DNA from: Rhodovulum euryhalinum
GTDB lineage: Bacteria > Pseudomonadota > Alphaproteobacteria > Rhodobacterales > Rhodobacteraceae
Assembly: GCF_004342445.1 (NCBI RefSeq)
Contig: NZ_SLWW01000018.1
Location: 1 to 47,175, forward strand
Direction of reading: 5' to 3'
Length of the DNA stretch: 47,175 nucleotides
Part shown: positions 32,792 to 43,000 of the stretch, one piece after another
How the letters are laid out: every line of letters starts with the position of its first letter
How positions within the stretch are numbered: position 1 is the first letter of the stretch
Notes under the pieces: generated by a model
What the model saw: the letters and a program-made list of their open reading frames with translations, nothing else
What the model was told of the DNA's origin: nothing
Database searches by the model: none
Program-made: the position numbers and the translations under genes

Positions 32792-33854
32792 GACGATCCC
32801 CGCCTCGCCGCTGAATCTTTCCGGGCCCGTCATACTGTCCACGCTGGACGAGGTGCGCGCGCGTCTCGACCGGGCTGCGGCCGGTGCCCCCGTCGACCTC
32901 TCGGCGGTCAACCGGCTGGATACGGCGGGCGCTTGGTTGCTGGGATCGACGGGACGCCCGGTGACCGGCGCAGACGAGGCGCAGAGCCTGCTGATGCGCA
33001 AGGTGCAGGACGCCATGCCGGTGGTGGACGAATCCGCAGCGCGCGCGCGATGGCGCGCGACCGATATGCTGGCCGGTGTCGGTCTGGCCGTGCAGGGATT
33101 TATCGCCGCCACGGCACACAGCCTGGGCTTCGTCGGCCTTGTCATGGCCCGGCTGGCCGCCACGCTGGCAAAACCGCGCCGGCTGCGGCTGACGGCTATG
33201 GTCCACCACATGCAGGCGGTCGGGCTGAACGCCGTGCCGATTGTGGCGCTGATGGGATTCCTGGTCGGGGTCGTGCTGGCGTTCCAGGGCGCAGCGCAGC
33301 TGCGCCAGTTCGGGGCCGAGGTGTTCGTGGTGGACCTGATCGCGGTGTCGATCCTGCGCGAACTGGGGATCCTTCTGACCGCGATCATCGTCGCGGGTCG
33401 GTCGGCCTCGGCGTTCACCGCCGCCATCGGCTCGATGAAGATGCGCGAGGAGATCGACGCCATGCGCGTGCTCGGGCTGGACCCGATCGAGCTTCTGGTG
33501 CTGCCGCGCCTCTTGGCGCTGATGATCATGTTGCCCATCCTCGGTCTTGTCGCCGACCTGTCGGGCCTGTTCGGCGGCGGGCTCATGGCTTGGGTCGAGC
33601 TTGGCATCTCGCCCAGCCAGTTCCGCACGCAATTGCTGGCCGATGTCGACGCGACCCAGGCGCTGGTCGGCCTGTCCAAGGCGCCGGTCTTTGCGGCGAT
33701 CATCGCGCTGGTGGGCTGCCAGCAGGGTTTGATGGTCAAGGGCGATGCGGAATCGCTGGGCATGCGGACCTCGCGTGCGGTGGTGATCGCGATCTTTCTG
33801 GTGATCGTGGTGGACGCGCTGTTCTCGGTGTTCTTCGCGGTCTGGGGGGTGTGA
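32784..33854 (+). CDS. mlaE: MlaE-type permease with N-terminal STAS-like domain
   Basis: A 356-residue permease of an Mla/MCE-type phospholipid transporter. Residues 1-95 look like a STAS/MlaB-like domain (GPVILSTLDEVRARLDRAAA, VDLSAVNRLDTAGAWLLGS). The MlaE core follows (VGLNAVPIVALMGFLVGVVL, QLRQFGAEVFVVDLIAVSIL, RELGILLTAIIVAGRSASAF, IGSMKMREEIDAMRVLGLDP). Fusion of the STAS-like part explains why no separate mlaB is seen. It starts with GTG at 32784 and shares a base with the mlaF start. Confidence 0.9.
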   Translation: MAETIPASPLNLSGPVILSTLDEVRARLDRAAAGAPVDLSAVNRLDTAGAWLLGSTGRPVTGADEAQSLLMRKVQDAMPVVDESAARARWRATDMLAGVGLAVQGFIAATAHSLGFVGLVMARLAATLAKPRRLRLTAMVHHMQAVGLNAVPIVALMGFLVGVVLAFQGAAQLRQFGAEVFVVDLIAVSILRELGILLTAIIVAGRSASAFTAAIGSMKMREEIDAMRVLGLDPIELLVLPRLLALMIMLPILGLVADLSGLFGGGLMAWVELGISPSQFRTQLLADVDATQALVGLSKAPVFAAIIALVGCQQGLMVKGDAESLGMRTSRAVVIAIFLVIVVDALFSVFFAVWGV

Positions 33855-34627
33855 TGGAAGCCGAGACGGTCATCGAGATCCGCGGGTTGACCAACCGGTT
33901 CGGCAAGACCGTAGTGCATGACAACCTGTCGCTCGACGTGATGCGCGGCGAGGTGCTGGGTGTCGTGGGCGCCTCGGGCAGCGGGAAATCGGTGCTGCTG
34001 CGTAGCATCGTGGGGCTGATGACGCCCAGTGCCGGGCAGATCACCATGCTGGGCACGGACGTGCTGCGTGCGAGCGCCGCCGACCGGGCGGCCGCCAGCG
34101 CGCGCACCGGCGTGATGTTCCAGGACGGCGCGCTGTTCTCGGCGCTGAGCGTGCGCGAGAATGTCGAGGCACCGATGCGCGAACGGCTGGCGGTCGACGC
34201 GGAAACCCGGCGGGCACTGGCCGATCTGCGCATTTCCATGGTCGGCCTGCCGCCCGAGGCGGGCGATCTGTTTCCCGCAGATCTTTCGGGCGGCATGCGC
34301 AAGCGCGCGGGGCTGGCGCGTGCGCTGTCGCTCGACCCCGAGATCCTGTTTCTCGACGAACCGACGGCGGGCCTGGATCCGATCGGCGCCTCGGCCTTCG
34401 ACAGCTTGGTGACATCAATGCGCGCGACCCTCGGCCTGACGGTGTTCCTGGTGACCCACGACCTCGACACGTTGCAGGCTACCTGCGACCGGATCGCCGT
34501 GCTGGCCGAGCGCCGCGTGCTGGTCAGTGGCACAATGGCCGAGTTGCGGAACGTGGATGACCCCTGGGTGCATTCCTATTTCCACGGCCCGCGGGCGCAT
34601 GCAGCCCTTGCGGCGGCGGTCGGCTGA
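33854..34627 (+). CDS. mlaF: MlaF-type ATP-binding protein
   Basis: A 257-residue ABC ATPase: Walker A GASGSGKS, signature LSGGMRKR (the MlaF-type GGM), Walker B EILFLDEPTAGLDP and H-loop FLVTHD. The sequence GVMFQDGALFSALSVRENVE is typical of MlaF. It powers the permease encoded just upstream. The ATG overlaps the mlaE stop and the TGA overlaps the mlaD start, so expression is coupled. Confidence 0.92.
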   Translation: MEAETVIEIRGLTNRFGKTVVHDNLSLDVMRGEVLGVVGASGSGKSVLLRSIVGLMTPSAGQITMLGTDVLRASAADRAAASARTGVMFQDGALFSALSVRENVEAPMRERLAVDAETRRALADLRISMVGLPPEAGDLFPADLSGGMRKRAGLARALSLDPEILFLDEPTAGLDPIGASAFDSLVTSMRATLGLTVFLVTHDLDTLQATCDRIAVLAERRVLVSGTMAELRNVDDPWVHSYFHGPRAHAALAAAVG

Positions 34628-35529
34628 TGGAAACGCGTGCGCGCTTCGTGCTGATGGGCCTGTTCACGATCGTCGGCTTTCTGGCGGCCCTCGGCTTCGT
34701 TCTGTGGCTGGCCAAGGTCCAGATCGACCGGACCTATGCGCAATACGACATCCTGTTCGGGACCGTTGCGGGCCTCAGCCAGACCGGCGCCGTCCGATAT
34801 AATGGCGTGGATGTCGGCAAGGTTCTGACCATTGCGCTGGACCGTGACGATCCCGCATTGGTGCGGGTGCGCATTGAAGTCCTTGCCAGCACGCCCGTCC
34901 GCACCGACACGATCGCGACACTCGCGGCGCAAGGGGTGACCGGCGTCGCCTTCATCGCACTGGAAGGCGGCAGCGCCGACGCCGACGCCATCGCACCCGT
35001 CCCTCCGGCCGATGTTCCGGTGATCCGGTCGGAGAGGTCGGTCGTGCAGGACCTTATGGTGACCGGACCCAACCTGCTGGCCGAGGCGACGGCCCTGATC
35101 TCCGATGTCCGGGGCTTCGCCGCCCCAGCGAACCGCGATGCCATCGCGGGCATCCTTTCCAATCTTCAGGACGCCACCGGACGGATCGACGCCCTTGCCA
35201 CCCGCGCGGTGCGGACCCTGTCCCGGGTCGACGCGGTCCTCGATGCAACCGAGGCCGGGCTGACCTCCACGAATGGCCTTCTGGAGGGCGACGTGCCGGC
35301 GCTCGTCGCCGATCTGCGGGCTGTCGCCGGCAGCACGGGCGCGGCGATGGACGGTATTCGCGGGGCCACTCAGGGAGCTCTGCCGCGGCTCTCGGCGCAG
35401 ATCGGCACGCTGATCCAGGATGCGAGCGGGGTGCTGGCGCGGTTCGATGCGCTCGCACGGCAGATCGGAAGCGACCCCGGCCGCTTCCTGCTGGGCAACG
35501 AGACGCCGGAATACAGGAGGTCCGAATGA
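34627..35529 (+). CDS. mlaD: MlaD-type MCE-domain protein
   Basis: A 300-residue protein with one N-terminal membrane helix (FVLMGLFTIVGFLAALGFVL) and an MCE domain (YDILFGTVAGLSQTGAVRYN, GVDVGKVLTIALDRDDPALV, IEVLASTPVRTDTIATLAAQ, GVTGVAFIALEGGS). A long helical C-terminal part follows (about 150-290) that could extend into the periplasm as a ring or tube. It binds lipids and joins the MlaEF complex in the inner membrane. Confidence 0.9.
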   Translation: METRARFVLMGLFTIVGFLAALGFVLWLAKVQIDRTYAQYDILFGTVAGLSQTGAVRYNGVDVGKVLTIALDRDDPALVRVRIEVLASTPVRTDTIATLAAQGVTGVAFIALEGGSADADAIAPVPPADVPVIRSERSVVQDLMVTGPNLLAEATALISDVRGFAAPANRDAIAGILSNLQDATGRIDALATRAVRTLSRVDAVLDATEAGLTSTNGLLEGDVPALVADLRAVAGSTGAAMDGIRGATQGALPRLSAQIGTLIQDASGVLARFDALARQIGSDPGRFLLGNETPEYRRSE

Positions 35530-36146
35530 CCCTTTCGCGCCGCAACTTTCTGTCCCTTGCCGCTGCTGGCGGTCTTTCGTGCTGCGGCACCGTGTCGGCG
35601 GTGTCGCGGGCGAGCGACCCGCTCGACACCTACACGCTCTCGCCGCTCCAGCCGGACGGGTCGCGGTCGGGTCGCGTCGGCCACCTGGTCGTCGAACTGC
35701 CGACATCGGGCGGTGAGTTGTCCACGGACCGCGTCCTGATCAAGATCACTCCCCGGCAGGCCGAGTACCTGCCCGATGCCCGCTGGTCCGAACCGACGCC
35801 AGCCATGGTGCAAACGCTGCTTGTGAACTCCCTGATGAACCGGGGCGAGATACGGCTCGTGACCCGCATCGGGGCGGGGCTTGCGCCAGACCGCACCCTG
35901 ATGACCGAAATCCAGGCATTTCAGGCGGAACTGACGGGCCCGGGTCGGGCGCAGACCCGGATCGCGCTGTGGATGGCCCTGATCCGTGAATCCGACCGGC
36001 GTGTTACGGGCACGAGCCGCTTCATGGCGACCGTGGCGGCGCCCTCCGACAGTACCTCGGCGCTGATCGCCGGGCTGGACGCGGCCATGCAAGCCATCCT
36101 CGGAGACGTGGTTGGCTGGGTCACGCTGAACGCGGTGTCGACATAA
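35526..36146 (+). CDS. ABC-type transport auxiliary lipoprotein (PqiC-like)
   Basis: A 206-residue protein with a twin-Arg-like start (SRRNFLSLAAAGGLSCCG) and a lipobox ending at C19 or C20. The mature domain (DPLDTYTLSPLQPDG, ELSTDRVLIKITPRQAEYLP, DARWSEPTPAMVQTLLVNSL) matches the ABC-type transport auxiliary component family, outer-membrane lipoproteins that partner MCE systems such as Pqi. It overlaps mlaD by four bases and closes the operon. The last residues may be altered because unrelated remnant sequence begins right after the stop. Confidence 0.85.
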   Translation: MTLSRRNFLSLAAAGGLSCCGTVSAVSRASDPLDTYTLSPLQPDGSRSGRVGHLVVELPTSGGELSTDRVLIKITPRQAEYLPDARWSEPTPAMVQTLLVNSLMNRGEIRLVTRIGAGLAPDRTLMTEIQAFQAELTGPGRAQTRIALWMALIRESDRRVTGTSRFMATVAAPSDSTSALIAGLDAAMQAILGDVVGWVTLNAVST

Positions 36147-36330
36147 TCTGCGGGATCGGCGCCATCGGCCCGGATCCGCTCGACCAGGCCGGCGAGCATC
36201 GTCTGGTCCCAGTCGACGCGCTTGGGCAGCTCGGCGACCACGGTGACCGGGCCGTCCCGCAACCGGACGGTGCCGGTGTCCTTGCCATCGGCGGCCTGTG
36301 CTCCGAAGAGATCCCTGAAATGCGGAGACG
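36130..36330 (-). pseudogene. Possible gene remnant on the minus strand
   Basis: The minus-strand frame reads DLFGAQAADGKDTGTVRLRD, then PVTVVAELPKRVDWDQTMLA and GLVERIRADGADPADYVDTA. It looks coding but has no proper start and runs into the lipoprotein gene end. It may be a fragment of a phage- or plasmid-type gene; the family is not certain. The remaining bases to 36469 hold nothing else that can be named. Confidence 0.3.
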
Positions 36331-36469
36331 AATGCGCAACTTGGCCGAGACGGAACTGGCGGGGAACGAGCTCACCATCTTCTGCAGCGAGCACTGCCAC
36401 AGCCGTCTGGTATCGTTGGCCGAGGTCGCGCGCCTGAAGGCGTTCCTTGGGTACCGCGCCCGAGGTGGT

Positions 36470-38251
36470 TCACCCCCCGCGAAGGAGGCTCGCGTAGAGC
36501 CCGGCCCGGTCGACCAGTTCGTCGTGCGTGCCTTGCTCGACCAGGTGTCCGGCCTGCATCACGATGATCCGGTCGGCACCCCGGATCGTCGAGAGACGAT
36601 GCGCGATCGTGATCGTGGTCCGACCCTTCGACAACGCATCGAGCGCCAGCGACATGGCGCGTTCGGTGCGGGTGTCCAGGGCACTCGTCGCCTCGTCGAG
36701 CAGCAGGATCGGCGGATCGCGCAGGATGGTCCGGGCGAGCGCCAACCGCTGCTTCTCGCCGCCCGAGAAACGATGGCCGCCCTCGCCCACCAGAGTGTCG
36801 TAGCCATCGGGGAGCACCACCACATGATCGTGAATCTGGGCTACCCGTGCGGCGGCGATCAGGTCGGCTTCGGACGCATCGGGTTTGGCAAAGCGCAGGT
36901 TCTCGGCCACCGAGGCGTGGAGAAGATACGGCTCCTGCGACACCACGCCCAGCATCTGCGCCAGCGTGTCGAAGCTCAGGTCGCGCAGGTCCACGCCGTC
37001 GAAGCGGATCGCTCCGCCGTCGACGTCATGGAGCCGCGCAAGAAGATAGCCGAGCGTCGTCTTGCCCGAGCCCGTGGGCCCCACGATGGCTATGCGGCTG
37101 CCCGCGGGGATGGTCAGGCTGACGTCATGAACGGCGGGGCGGCCGCTTGGGGCATAGGCGAAGCGGACGCGATCGAGCTGGACTTCGCCCCGCATCCGGG
37201 CGCGCGGCAGGATGACCGGGTCCGCGCGCTCGGTGATTTCGACCGGCCTGTCGAGATATTCGAAGATGCGGGCGAAGAGCGCACGCGCCTTGCGCATGTC
37301 GCGGCCGATCTCGAGCAGTTGCTCGAACGGCCAGAGAAGTTGTTCCTGCAGGGCGATCATCGCGACCAGCGTGCCGATGCTGGCCGGATCGTCAGTGCGC
37401 ATCAGCAACCCGCCGGCCAGCAGCGTCAGCGCGGGCAGAACCGCCAGCGCAAAGCCGATCAGCATCCATTGCCACTCGCCGGCCGTGTGCGAGCGTACCT
37501 CGAGCCGCGCGAGATCGCCCGAGATGCGGGTGAACCGCTGCGTCAGGTGCGGGCCGCGCGCCATGGTACGGGCCAGGATGACACCCGGGACCGACAGGGT
37601 TTCCTGCACCACCGCTGACAGGTCGGCGGCCCGGGCCTGCCGCTGCCAGGTCAGCGCCTCGCGCAGATGGGCGACGCGGTGGCTGATCAGCACCGTTCCC
37701 GGCACGATCAGCAGCACGAACACGGCCAGCCGCCAGTCGAGGATCAGGATGGCGACGGCGGTCATCGCGACCGCGCTCAGTGCGCGGCCGAGGTCGCTGC
37801 CGGTCTCGGTCATCAGCGATTGCAACCCCGAGATGTCGCCTGCGACGCGCGACTGCACCTCGCCGGTCCGGGTGCCGGCGAAAAAGCCCAGCGACAGGCT
37901 TTGCAGATGGGCGTAGAGCCTGACCCGCAGGTCGTGCAGGATCGCCTGCCCGATGCGCGAGGTCAGCACCACCTGCAGCGCCCCCACCGCGGCGGCAGCC
38001 AGCGCCACCGCGACCATCCCCGCCACCAGCCCGAGCAGCAGCGTCAGGTCGTGCTGCGGCAGCGCCACGTCGATCACGGCGCGCAGCAGGAAGGGACCGG
38101 CCAGCCCGATGGCCGAGGCGAGGATCATCAGCGCCGCCACCCCGGCGATCCGGATGCGATAGGGGGCAAACAGCCCAAGCACGCGGCGCACGGACACGTG
38201 GCGGGCGGCGAGATCGCCGTAGGCGGCGCTGTCGTCGGGATCATCGGACAT
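36470..38251 (-). CDS. MsbA-like ABC exporter (fused permease and ATPase)
   Basis: A 593-residue half-transporter. A six-helix membrane domain (IAGVAALMILASAIGLAGPF, LTLLLGLVAGMVAVALAAAA, VGALQVVLTSRIGQAILHDL) precedes an ATPase with Walker A GPTGSGKT, Q-loop LGVVSQEPYLLHASVAENLR, signature FSGGEKQR and Walker B PPILLLDEATSALD. It works as a homodimer exporting lipids or drugs. The start at 38251 overlaps the histidine-kinase gene by 11 bases, making it the last gene of the efflux operon. It looks like a multidrug exporter; the substrate is not known. Confidence 0.9.
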   Translation of the reverse strand: MSDDPDDSAAYGDLAARHVSVRRVLGLFAPYRIRIAGVAALMILASAIGLAGPFLLRAVIDVALPQHDLTLLLGLVAGMVAVALAAAAVGALQVVLTSRIGQAILHDLRVRLYAHLQSLSLGFFAGTRTGEVQSRVAGDISGLQSLMTETGSDLGRALSAVAMTAVAILILDWRLAVFVLLIVPGTVLISHRVAHLREALTWQRQARAADLSAVVQETLSVPGVILARTMARGPHLTQRFTRISGDLARLEVRSHTAGEWQWMLIGFALAVLPALTLLAGGLLMRTDDPASIGTLVAMIALQEQLLWPFEQLLEIGRDMRKARALFARIFEYLDRPVEITERADPVILPRARMRGEVQLDRVRFAYAPSGRPAVHDVSLTIPAGSRIAIVGPTGSGKTTLGYLLARLHDVDGGAIRFDGVDLRDLSFDTLAQMLGVVSQEPYLLHASVAENLRFAKPDASEADLIAAARVAQIHDHVVVLPDGYDTLVGEGGHRFSGGEKQRLALARTILRDPPILLLDEATSALDTRTERAMSLALDALSKGRTTITIAHRLSTIRGADRIIVMQAGHLVEQGTHDELVDRAGLYASLLRGG

Positions 38252-39341
38252 GGGGATCTCGGGCTGATCGGGGGGATGGGCGGCGGGGCAGGCGGATCTC
38301 GACGGCAAGGCCGGGCGTGTCGGAGGCCAGGATCAGCGCCTCGCCGCCATGGGCGCGGGCGATGGCGCGCACGATGGGCAGGCCCAGACCCGAGCCGCCA
38401 AGGCTGCGCCCGCGCGAGTCGTCGGCGCGCCAGAACCGGTCGAAGGCGCGGGCACGGCCGTCCTCGGAAATGCCGGGACCGCCGTCAGTGCAGCGAAAGA
38501 CCACATCGGTGCCGTCGATGGCGGTCTGCACCTGAACCGGCGCGTGCGGCGCGTAGCGGCAGGCGTTCTCGAGCACCGCGACGAAGGCCTGCCTCAGCCG
38601 CGCCCCGTCGGCAAGGGTGGCGGCCGGGTCGAGGTTGCGCGTCACCGCGATGCCCGCCGCGGCCAGTTCGGCTTCCAGCGCGGTCAGCGCGGCCGCGGCT
38701 TCGTCGGCCAGATCGATCGGGGTAAGGGCCAGATCCAGCTGTCCTGCGTTGCTCAGCGCGAGCGTGCGCAGTTCCTCGACGATGCCGGACAGGTCGTCTA
38801 CATGCGCAATCAGCCGACAGTAGAATTGCGGGCCCGGCTCGAACACGCCGTCAAGCAGCCCCTGCAGCCGCCCGCGCAGGATGGTCAGCGGCGTGCGCAA
38901 CTCGTGCGCGATGGCGGAATTGGAATAGGCAAGCTCGGTCTCGGCATGTTGCAGGCGCTCGGCCATGCGGTTGAAGTCGGCGACCAGATCCCGCGCCTCG
39001 CCGAAGCTGCCGGGCGGCAGATCGGCCCGGGCCGAGAAGTCGCCGGTGGCGATCCGGCGCGCGGCGGCGGCGACCGTCTTGAGCGGCGCGATGATCCGGC
39101 GCGCCAGTCGCCAGCCGATGAGCGAGGCCGTCATGAGCCCGAAGCCCAGCACGAGCCCGACCATCACCGTGTCGCCCAGCCGCCAGCTCTCGTCAGGGGT
39201 GGCCTGCGGATAGAGCCATTCGTAGATGACGAAGAAATAGGCCATCATCCCGACATAGACGACGGCAAAGGCCGTCAGCGTCAGCCCGATCATGGCGAGG
39301 GTGATGCGGGAATTGAGGCTGCCGCCGCGTTCACGGTGCAT
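38241..39341 (-). CDS. Sensor histidine kinase (BaeS-like)
   Basis: A 366-residue membrane kinase. Two helices (ITLAMIGLTLTAFAVVYVGM, VMVGLVLGFGLMTASLIGWR) flank a short periplasmic loop. A HAMP region (RRIIAPLKTVAAAARRIATG) follows, then the H-box with H146 in SAIAHELRTPLTILRGRL, N-box VAVLENACRYAPHAP, and G-boxes DGGPGISEDG and GGSGLGLPIVRAIARAHGG. The loop is too short for a classic ligand domain, so it probably senses envelope stress or the pump substrate in the membrane. It overlaps the response-regulator gene by 11 bases. Confidence 0.92.
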   Translation of the reverse strand: MHRERGGSLNSRITLAMIGLTLTAFAVVYVGMMAYFFVIYEWLYPQATPDESWRLGDTVMVGLVLGFGLMTASLIGWRLARRIIAPLKTVAAAARRIATGDFSARADLPPGSFGEARDLVADFNRMAERLQHAETELAYSNSAIAHELRTPLTILRGRLQGLLDGVFEPGPQFYCRLIAHVDDLSGIVEELRTLALSNAGQLDLALTPIDLADEAAAALTALEAELAAAGIAVTRNLDPAATLADGARLRQAFVAVLENACRYAPHAPVQVQTAIDGTDVVFRCTDGGPGISEDGRARAFDRFWRADDSRGRSLGGSGLGLPIVRAIARAHGGEALILASDTPGLAVEIRLPRRPSPRSARDPHVR

Positions 39342-40029
39342 CGAACGCCTCCAGCCGGTAGCCCACGCCGCGCACGCCGCTCAGCAGCCCCTCGGCCCCC
39401 GCCGCGGCCAGCTTGCGGCGCAGGTTGCTCACGTGGCTGTCCACGGTGCGGTCCAGCGCCTCGCTTTCGGGCAGGCAGGCGTCGACCAGATCCGCGCGCG
39501 CGAAGGCGCGCCCCGGTGACGCGGCCATGTGGGCGAGGATGCGGAACTCGGTCGGCGTCAGGTCCAGCGGGACGGGACCCCGGCCGGCCTCGACCACCGC
39601 GCGGTGCGCCTGCGGATCGACCGTCAGCGGCCCAAGGCGGAGCAGGGTCTCGGGCCCCCGCCCGAGGGTGCGGCGCAGCACTGCCCGCGCGCGGGCCACC
39701 ACCTCAAGCGGATTGAAGGGCTTGACCACGTAGTCGTCCGCGCCGATGCGCAGCGCCTGCAGCTTGTCCAGATCCTCTGCCAGCGCGGTCACCATGATCA
39801 CCGGCGTCGCGCCCCGGCGCCGGATCGCCGCCAGCACCTCGTAGCCGTCCTGTCCCGGCAGCTTGATGTCGAGCACCACCAGATCGGGCCGCAGCCGCTG
39901 GTGATGCGCAAGGCCCGTGGGCCCGTCGCCCGCGCAGATCACGCGGAACCCTTCGCGGGCGAAATAGGTCTCGAGGATCTCGGCGATCTCGGGTTCGTCT
40001 TCGATGATCAGGATCAGGGCGTTGGTCAT
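39331..40029 (-). CDS. OmpR-family response regulator (BaeR-like)
   Basis: A 232-residue regulator. The receiver domain has acidic residues E10-D11-E12 (LIIEDEPEIAE), phosphoacceptor D54 (LVVLDIKLPGQDG) and the conserved Lys in VVKPFNPLEV. The C-terminal winged helix reads PLDLTPTEFRILAHMAASPG, then RTVDSHVSNLRRKLAAAGAE. It likely controls its own operon, which carries the RND pump. The ATG overlaps the pump stop (ATGA at 40026-40029). Confidence 0.93.
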   Translation of the reverse strand: MTNALILIIEDEPEIAEILETYFAREGFRVICAGDGPTGLAHHQRLRPDLVVLDIKLPGQDGYEVLAAIRRRGATPVIMVTALAEDLDKLQALRIGADDYVVKPFNPLEVVARARAVLRRTLGRGPETLLRLGPLTVDPQAHRAVVEAGRGPVPLDLTPTEFRILAHMAASPGRAFARADLVDACLPESEALDRTVDSHVSNLRRKLAAAGAEGLLSGVRGVGYRLEAFDAP

Positions 40030-43000
40030 GGCTTTGCGGTCCGGACGGGAGGGCCGGACAGGCCGGGGGCGGAGAGGCCCCGGCCGATCCGGCTGACCAT
40101 GACATAGAGCACGGGTATGAAGAAGATCGCCAGCACCGTGGCCGAGACCATGCCGCCGAAGACGCCGGTGCCGATGGCGTTCTGGATCTCGGATCCGGCG
40201 CCGCGGGCGAGCATCAGCGGCACCACGCCGAGGATGAAGGCGAGCGAGGTCATCAGGATCGGCCGCAGCCGAAGGCGCGCCGCGCGCAGGATCGCGCGAT
40301 GCGGCCCCACGCCCTGGCTGCGCAGGTGGCGCGCGAACTCAATCATAAGGATGGCGTTCTTGGCCGAGAGACCGATGATGGTGACGAGGCCCACCTTGAA
40401 GAACACGTCGTTCTCGCCGCCGCGCGCCAGCACCGCCAGCACCGCGCCCAGCACGCCCAGCGGCACCACCAGCAGCACCGCCAGCGGGATCGACCAGCTT
40501 TCGTAAAGGGCGGCCAGCACCAGGAACACCACCAGCATCGACGCCGCCAGCAACATCGGCGCCTGACCGGCCGACTGCTTCTCCTGCAGGGACTGTCCCG
40601 TCCATTCCAGCGCGAAACCCTCCGGCAGCGCCTGCGCCAGCCGCTCCATCTCGGCCATCGCGGCGCCGCTCGATGCGCCCGGCGCGGCCGAGCCCGAGAT
40701 GCGGGCCGCAGGATAGCCGTTGTAACGCGCCAGTTGCAGCGGAGCCGTGGTCCAGACCGCCGTCACCACCTCGGACAGCGGCACCATGCCGCCTTCGATG
40801 TTGCGGACCTCAAGGCGCAGCACGTCGTCGACATGCATCCGGGCCGATGCGTCGGCCTGCACGATGACCTGTTGCAGGCGTCCGCCGTTCGGGAAGTCGT
40901 TGACATAGCCCGAGCCGATCGCGGTCGAGATCGTGTCGTTTATGGCGGTGAAGGACAGGCCAAGCGCCTGCGCCTTCGGCCGGTCGACCTGCAGCTCGAT
41001 GCTGGGGCCGCCGGGCAGCCCCTCCGACATCACGTCGCTGAGCAACGGGCTTTCGGCGGCCAGCGCCATCAGCCGGTCCTCCGCCGCCTTCAGCGCGGCG
41101 GGGCCGGCGTTGGCGCGGTCTTCCAGCCGTAGCGAAAAGCCCGAGGTCGTGCCGAGCGACTCGATCGCCGGCGGCTTCAGGATCATGACCATGCCTTCGG
41201 GAACATCGGCCATCGCCGCCTCGGCCGCGGCGATCTCGTCGTCGACGGTCGAGCTGCGCTCGCCCCAGTCCCTGAGGCTGGTGAAGGCCTGCGCGGCGTT
41301 GGGGCCCGAGCCCGAGAAGCCGAAGCCCAGGATCACCGTGTTCTCCACGATGTCGGGTCGGGTGGCGGTGTAGGCCTCGTAGGCGGCCACGATGGCGCGC
41401 GTGCGTTCGGCCGTCGCACCGGCGGGCAGTTCGACGGCGGCCATGAAGCTGCCCTGATCCTCGTCGGGCACGAAGGAGGTCGGCAGGCGCTGGTAGCCCA
41501 CCGCCAGCACCGTCAGAAGGGTGGCATAGAGCACCAGCATCCGCCCGCCGCGGCGCAGCCCCCAGCCGACCCAGCCGGTGTAACGCGCGCTCAGCGCCTC
41601 GAACCGCCGGTTGAACCAGCCGAAGAAGCCCCGCGTGGCGTGACCCGTTCCGGGCCTCAGGAGTGTGGCGCAGAGCGCGGGCGTCAGCGTCAGCGCCAGA
41701 AACGCCGACAACAGGATCGAGACCGCCATCGACAGGGTGAACTGCCGGTAGATCGCGCCCACCGATCCGGCCGCCAGCCCCATCGGGATGAAGACGGCCG
41801 CGAGGACGAGCGTGATGCCGACGATGGCGCCCGAGATCTCGTCCATGGCCTGGCGGGTGGCGGCGCGGGCCGACAGGCCATGCCGGGTCATGATCCGCTC
41901 GACGTTCTCGACCACGACGATGGCATCGTCAACGATGATGCCGATGGCGAGCACCATGCCGAACATGGTCAGCACGTTGATCGAATAGCCCGCGACGGCC
42001 ATGACGGCGAAGGTGCCCAGAAGCGCGATCGGCGCCACGAGGGTCGGGATCAGCGTGTAGCGCAGGTTCTGCAGGAACAGAAACATCACGAAGAAGACCA
42101 GCACCATCGCCTCGATCAGGGTGCTGATCACCTTGGCGATCGACACCTTCACGAAGGGCGCGGTGTTGTAGGAGATCGACAGCTCCATGTCGCCGGGCAA
42201 CGCGGGGCGCAGCTCGGCCAGCCGCGCCTCGATGGCGGCGGCGGTGCGCACGGCATTGGCGCCGGGCGACATCTGGATCGCGGCGGCGGCGGCGGGCTTG
42301 CCGTTGCTGCTGACGCTGAAGGCGAGTGTCTGCGCGCCCGACTCCACCCGCGCCACGTCGCCCAGCACCAGCCGCGACCCGTCGGCCTCTGCGCGCAGCG
42401 GGATGGCGGCGAAGGCCTCGGGCGTGGTCAGCTGCCCGCGCAGGATCAGCGGCGTCGACAGGCGCGTGCCGGGCACCGTCGGCTCTTCGCCGACACGGCC
42501 CGGCGTCGTGGGCGCGTTGTCGCGCGCGATCGCCTCGGTCACGTCGGTCATTGTCAGACCGTAGGCCGCCAGCTTCGCCGGATCGACCCAGACCCGCATC
42601 GCGCGGTCGGACCCGAAGGGCTGCACCCGCCCCACGCCGGGGAGGCGCTTGAGCTCTTCGGCAAGGGTGCGCGACAGGTATTCGCCGAGGCTCAGCTCGT
42701 CCGTTGCGCCCTCGCGCGACTTCAGCGTGATCACCATCAGGAAACCGGACTCGGCCGCCTCGACGCCGATACCCGCGCGGCGCACCGGTTCGGGCAGCAG
42801 GGCTTCGGCATTCTTCAGCCGGTTCTGGACATCGACCTGCGCCATCTCGGGATCGGTGCCGGGCTTGAAGGTCACAAAGACATTCGCGCCTCCGGTCGAA
42901 TCCGCGGTGGATTCGACATGAAGCACGTTCCGGACGCTGGAGAGTTCCTTCTCGATCGGGCGGACCACGCTGTCGTTGACGGCCCTGGCATCCGCGCCGG

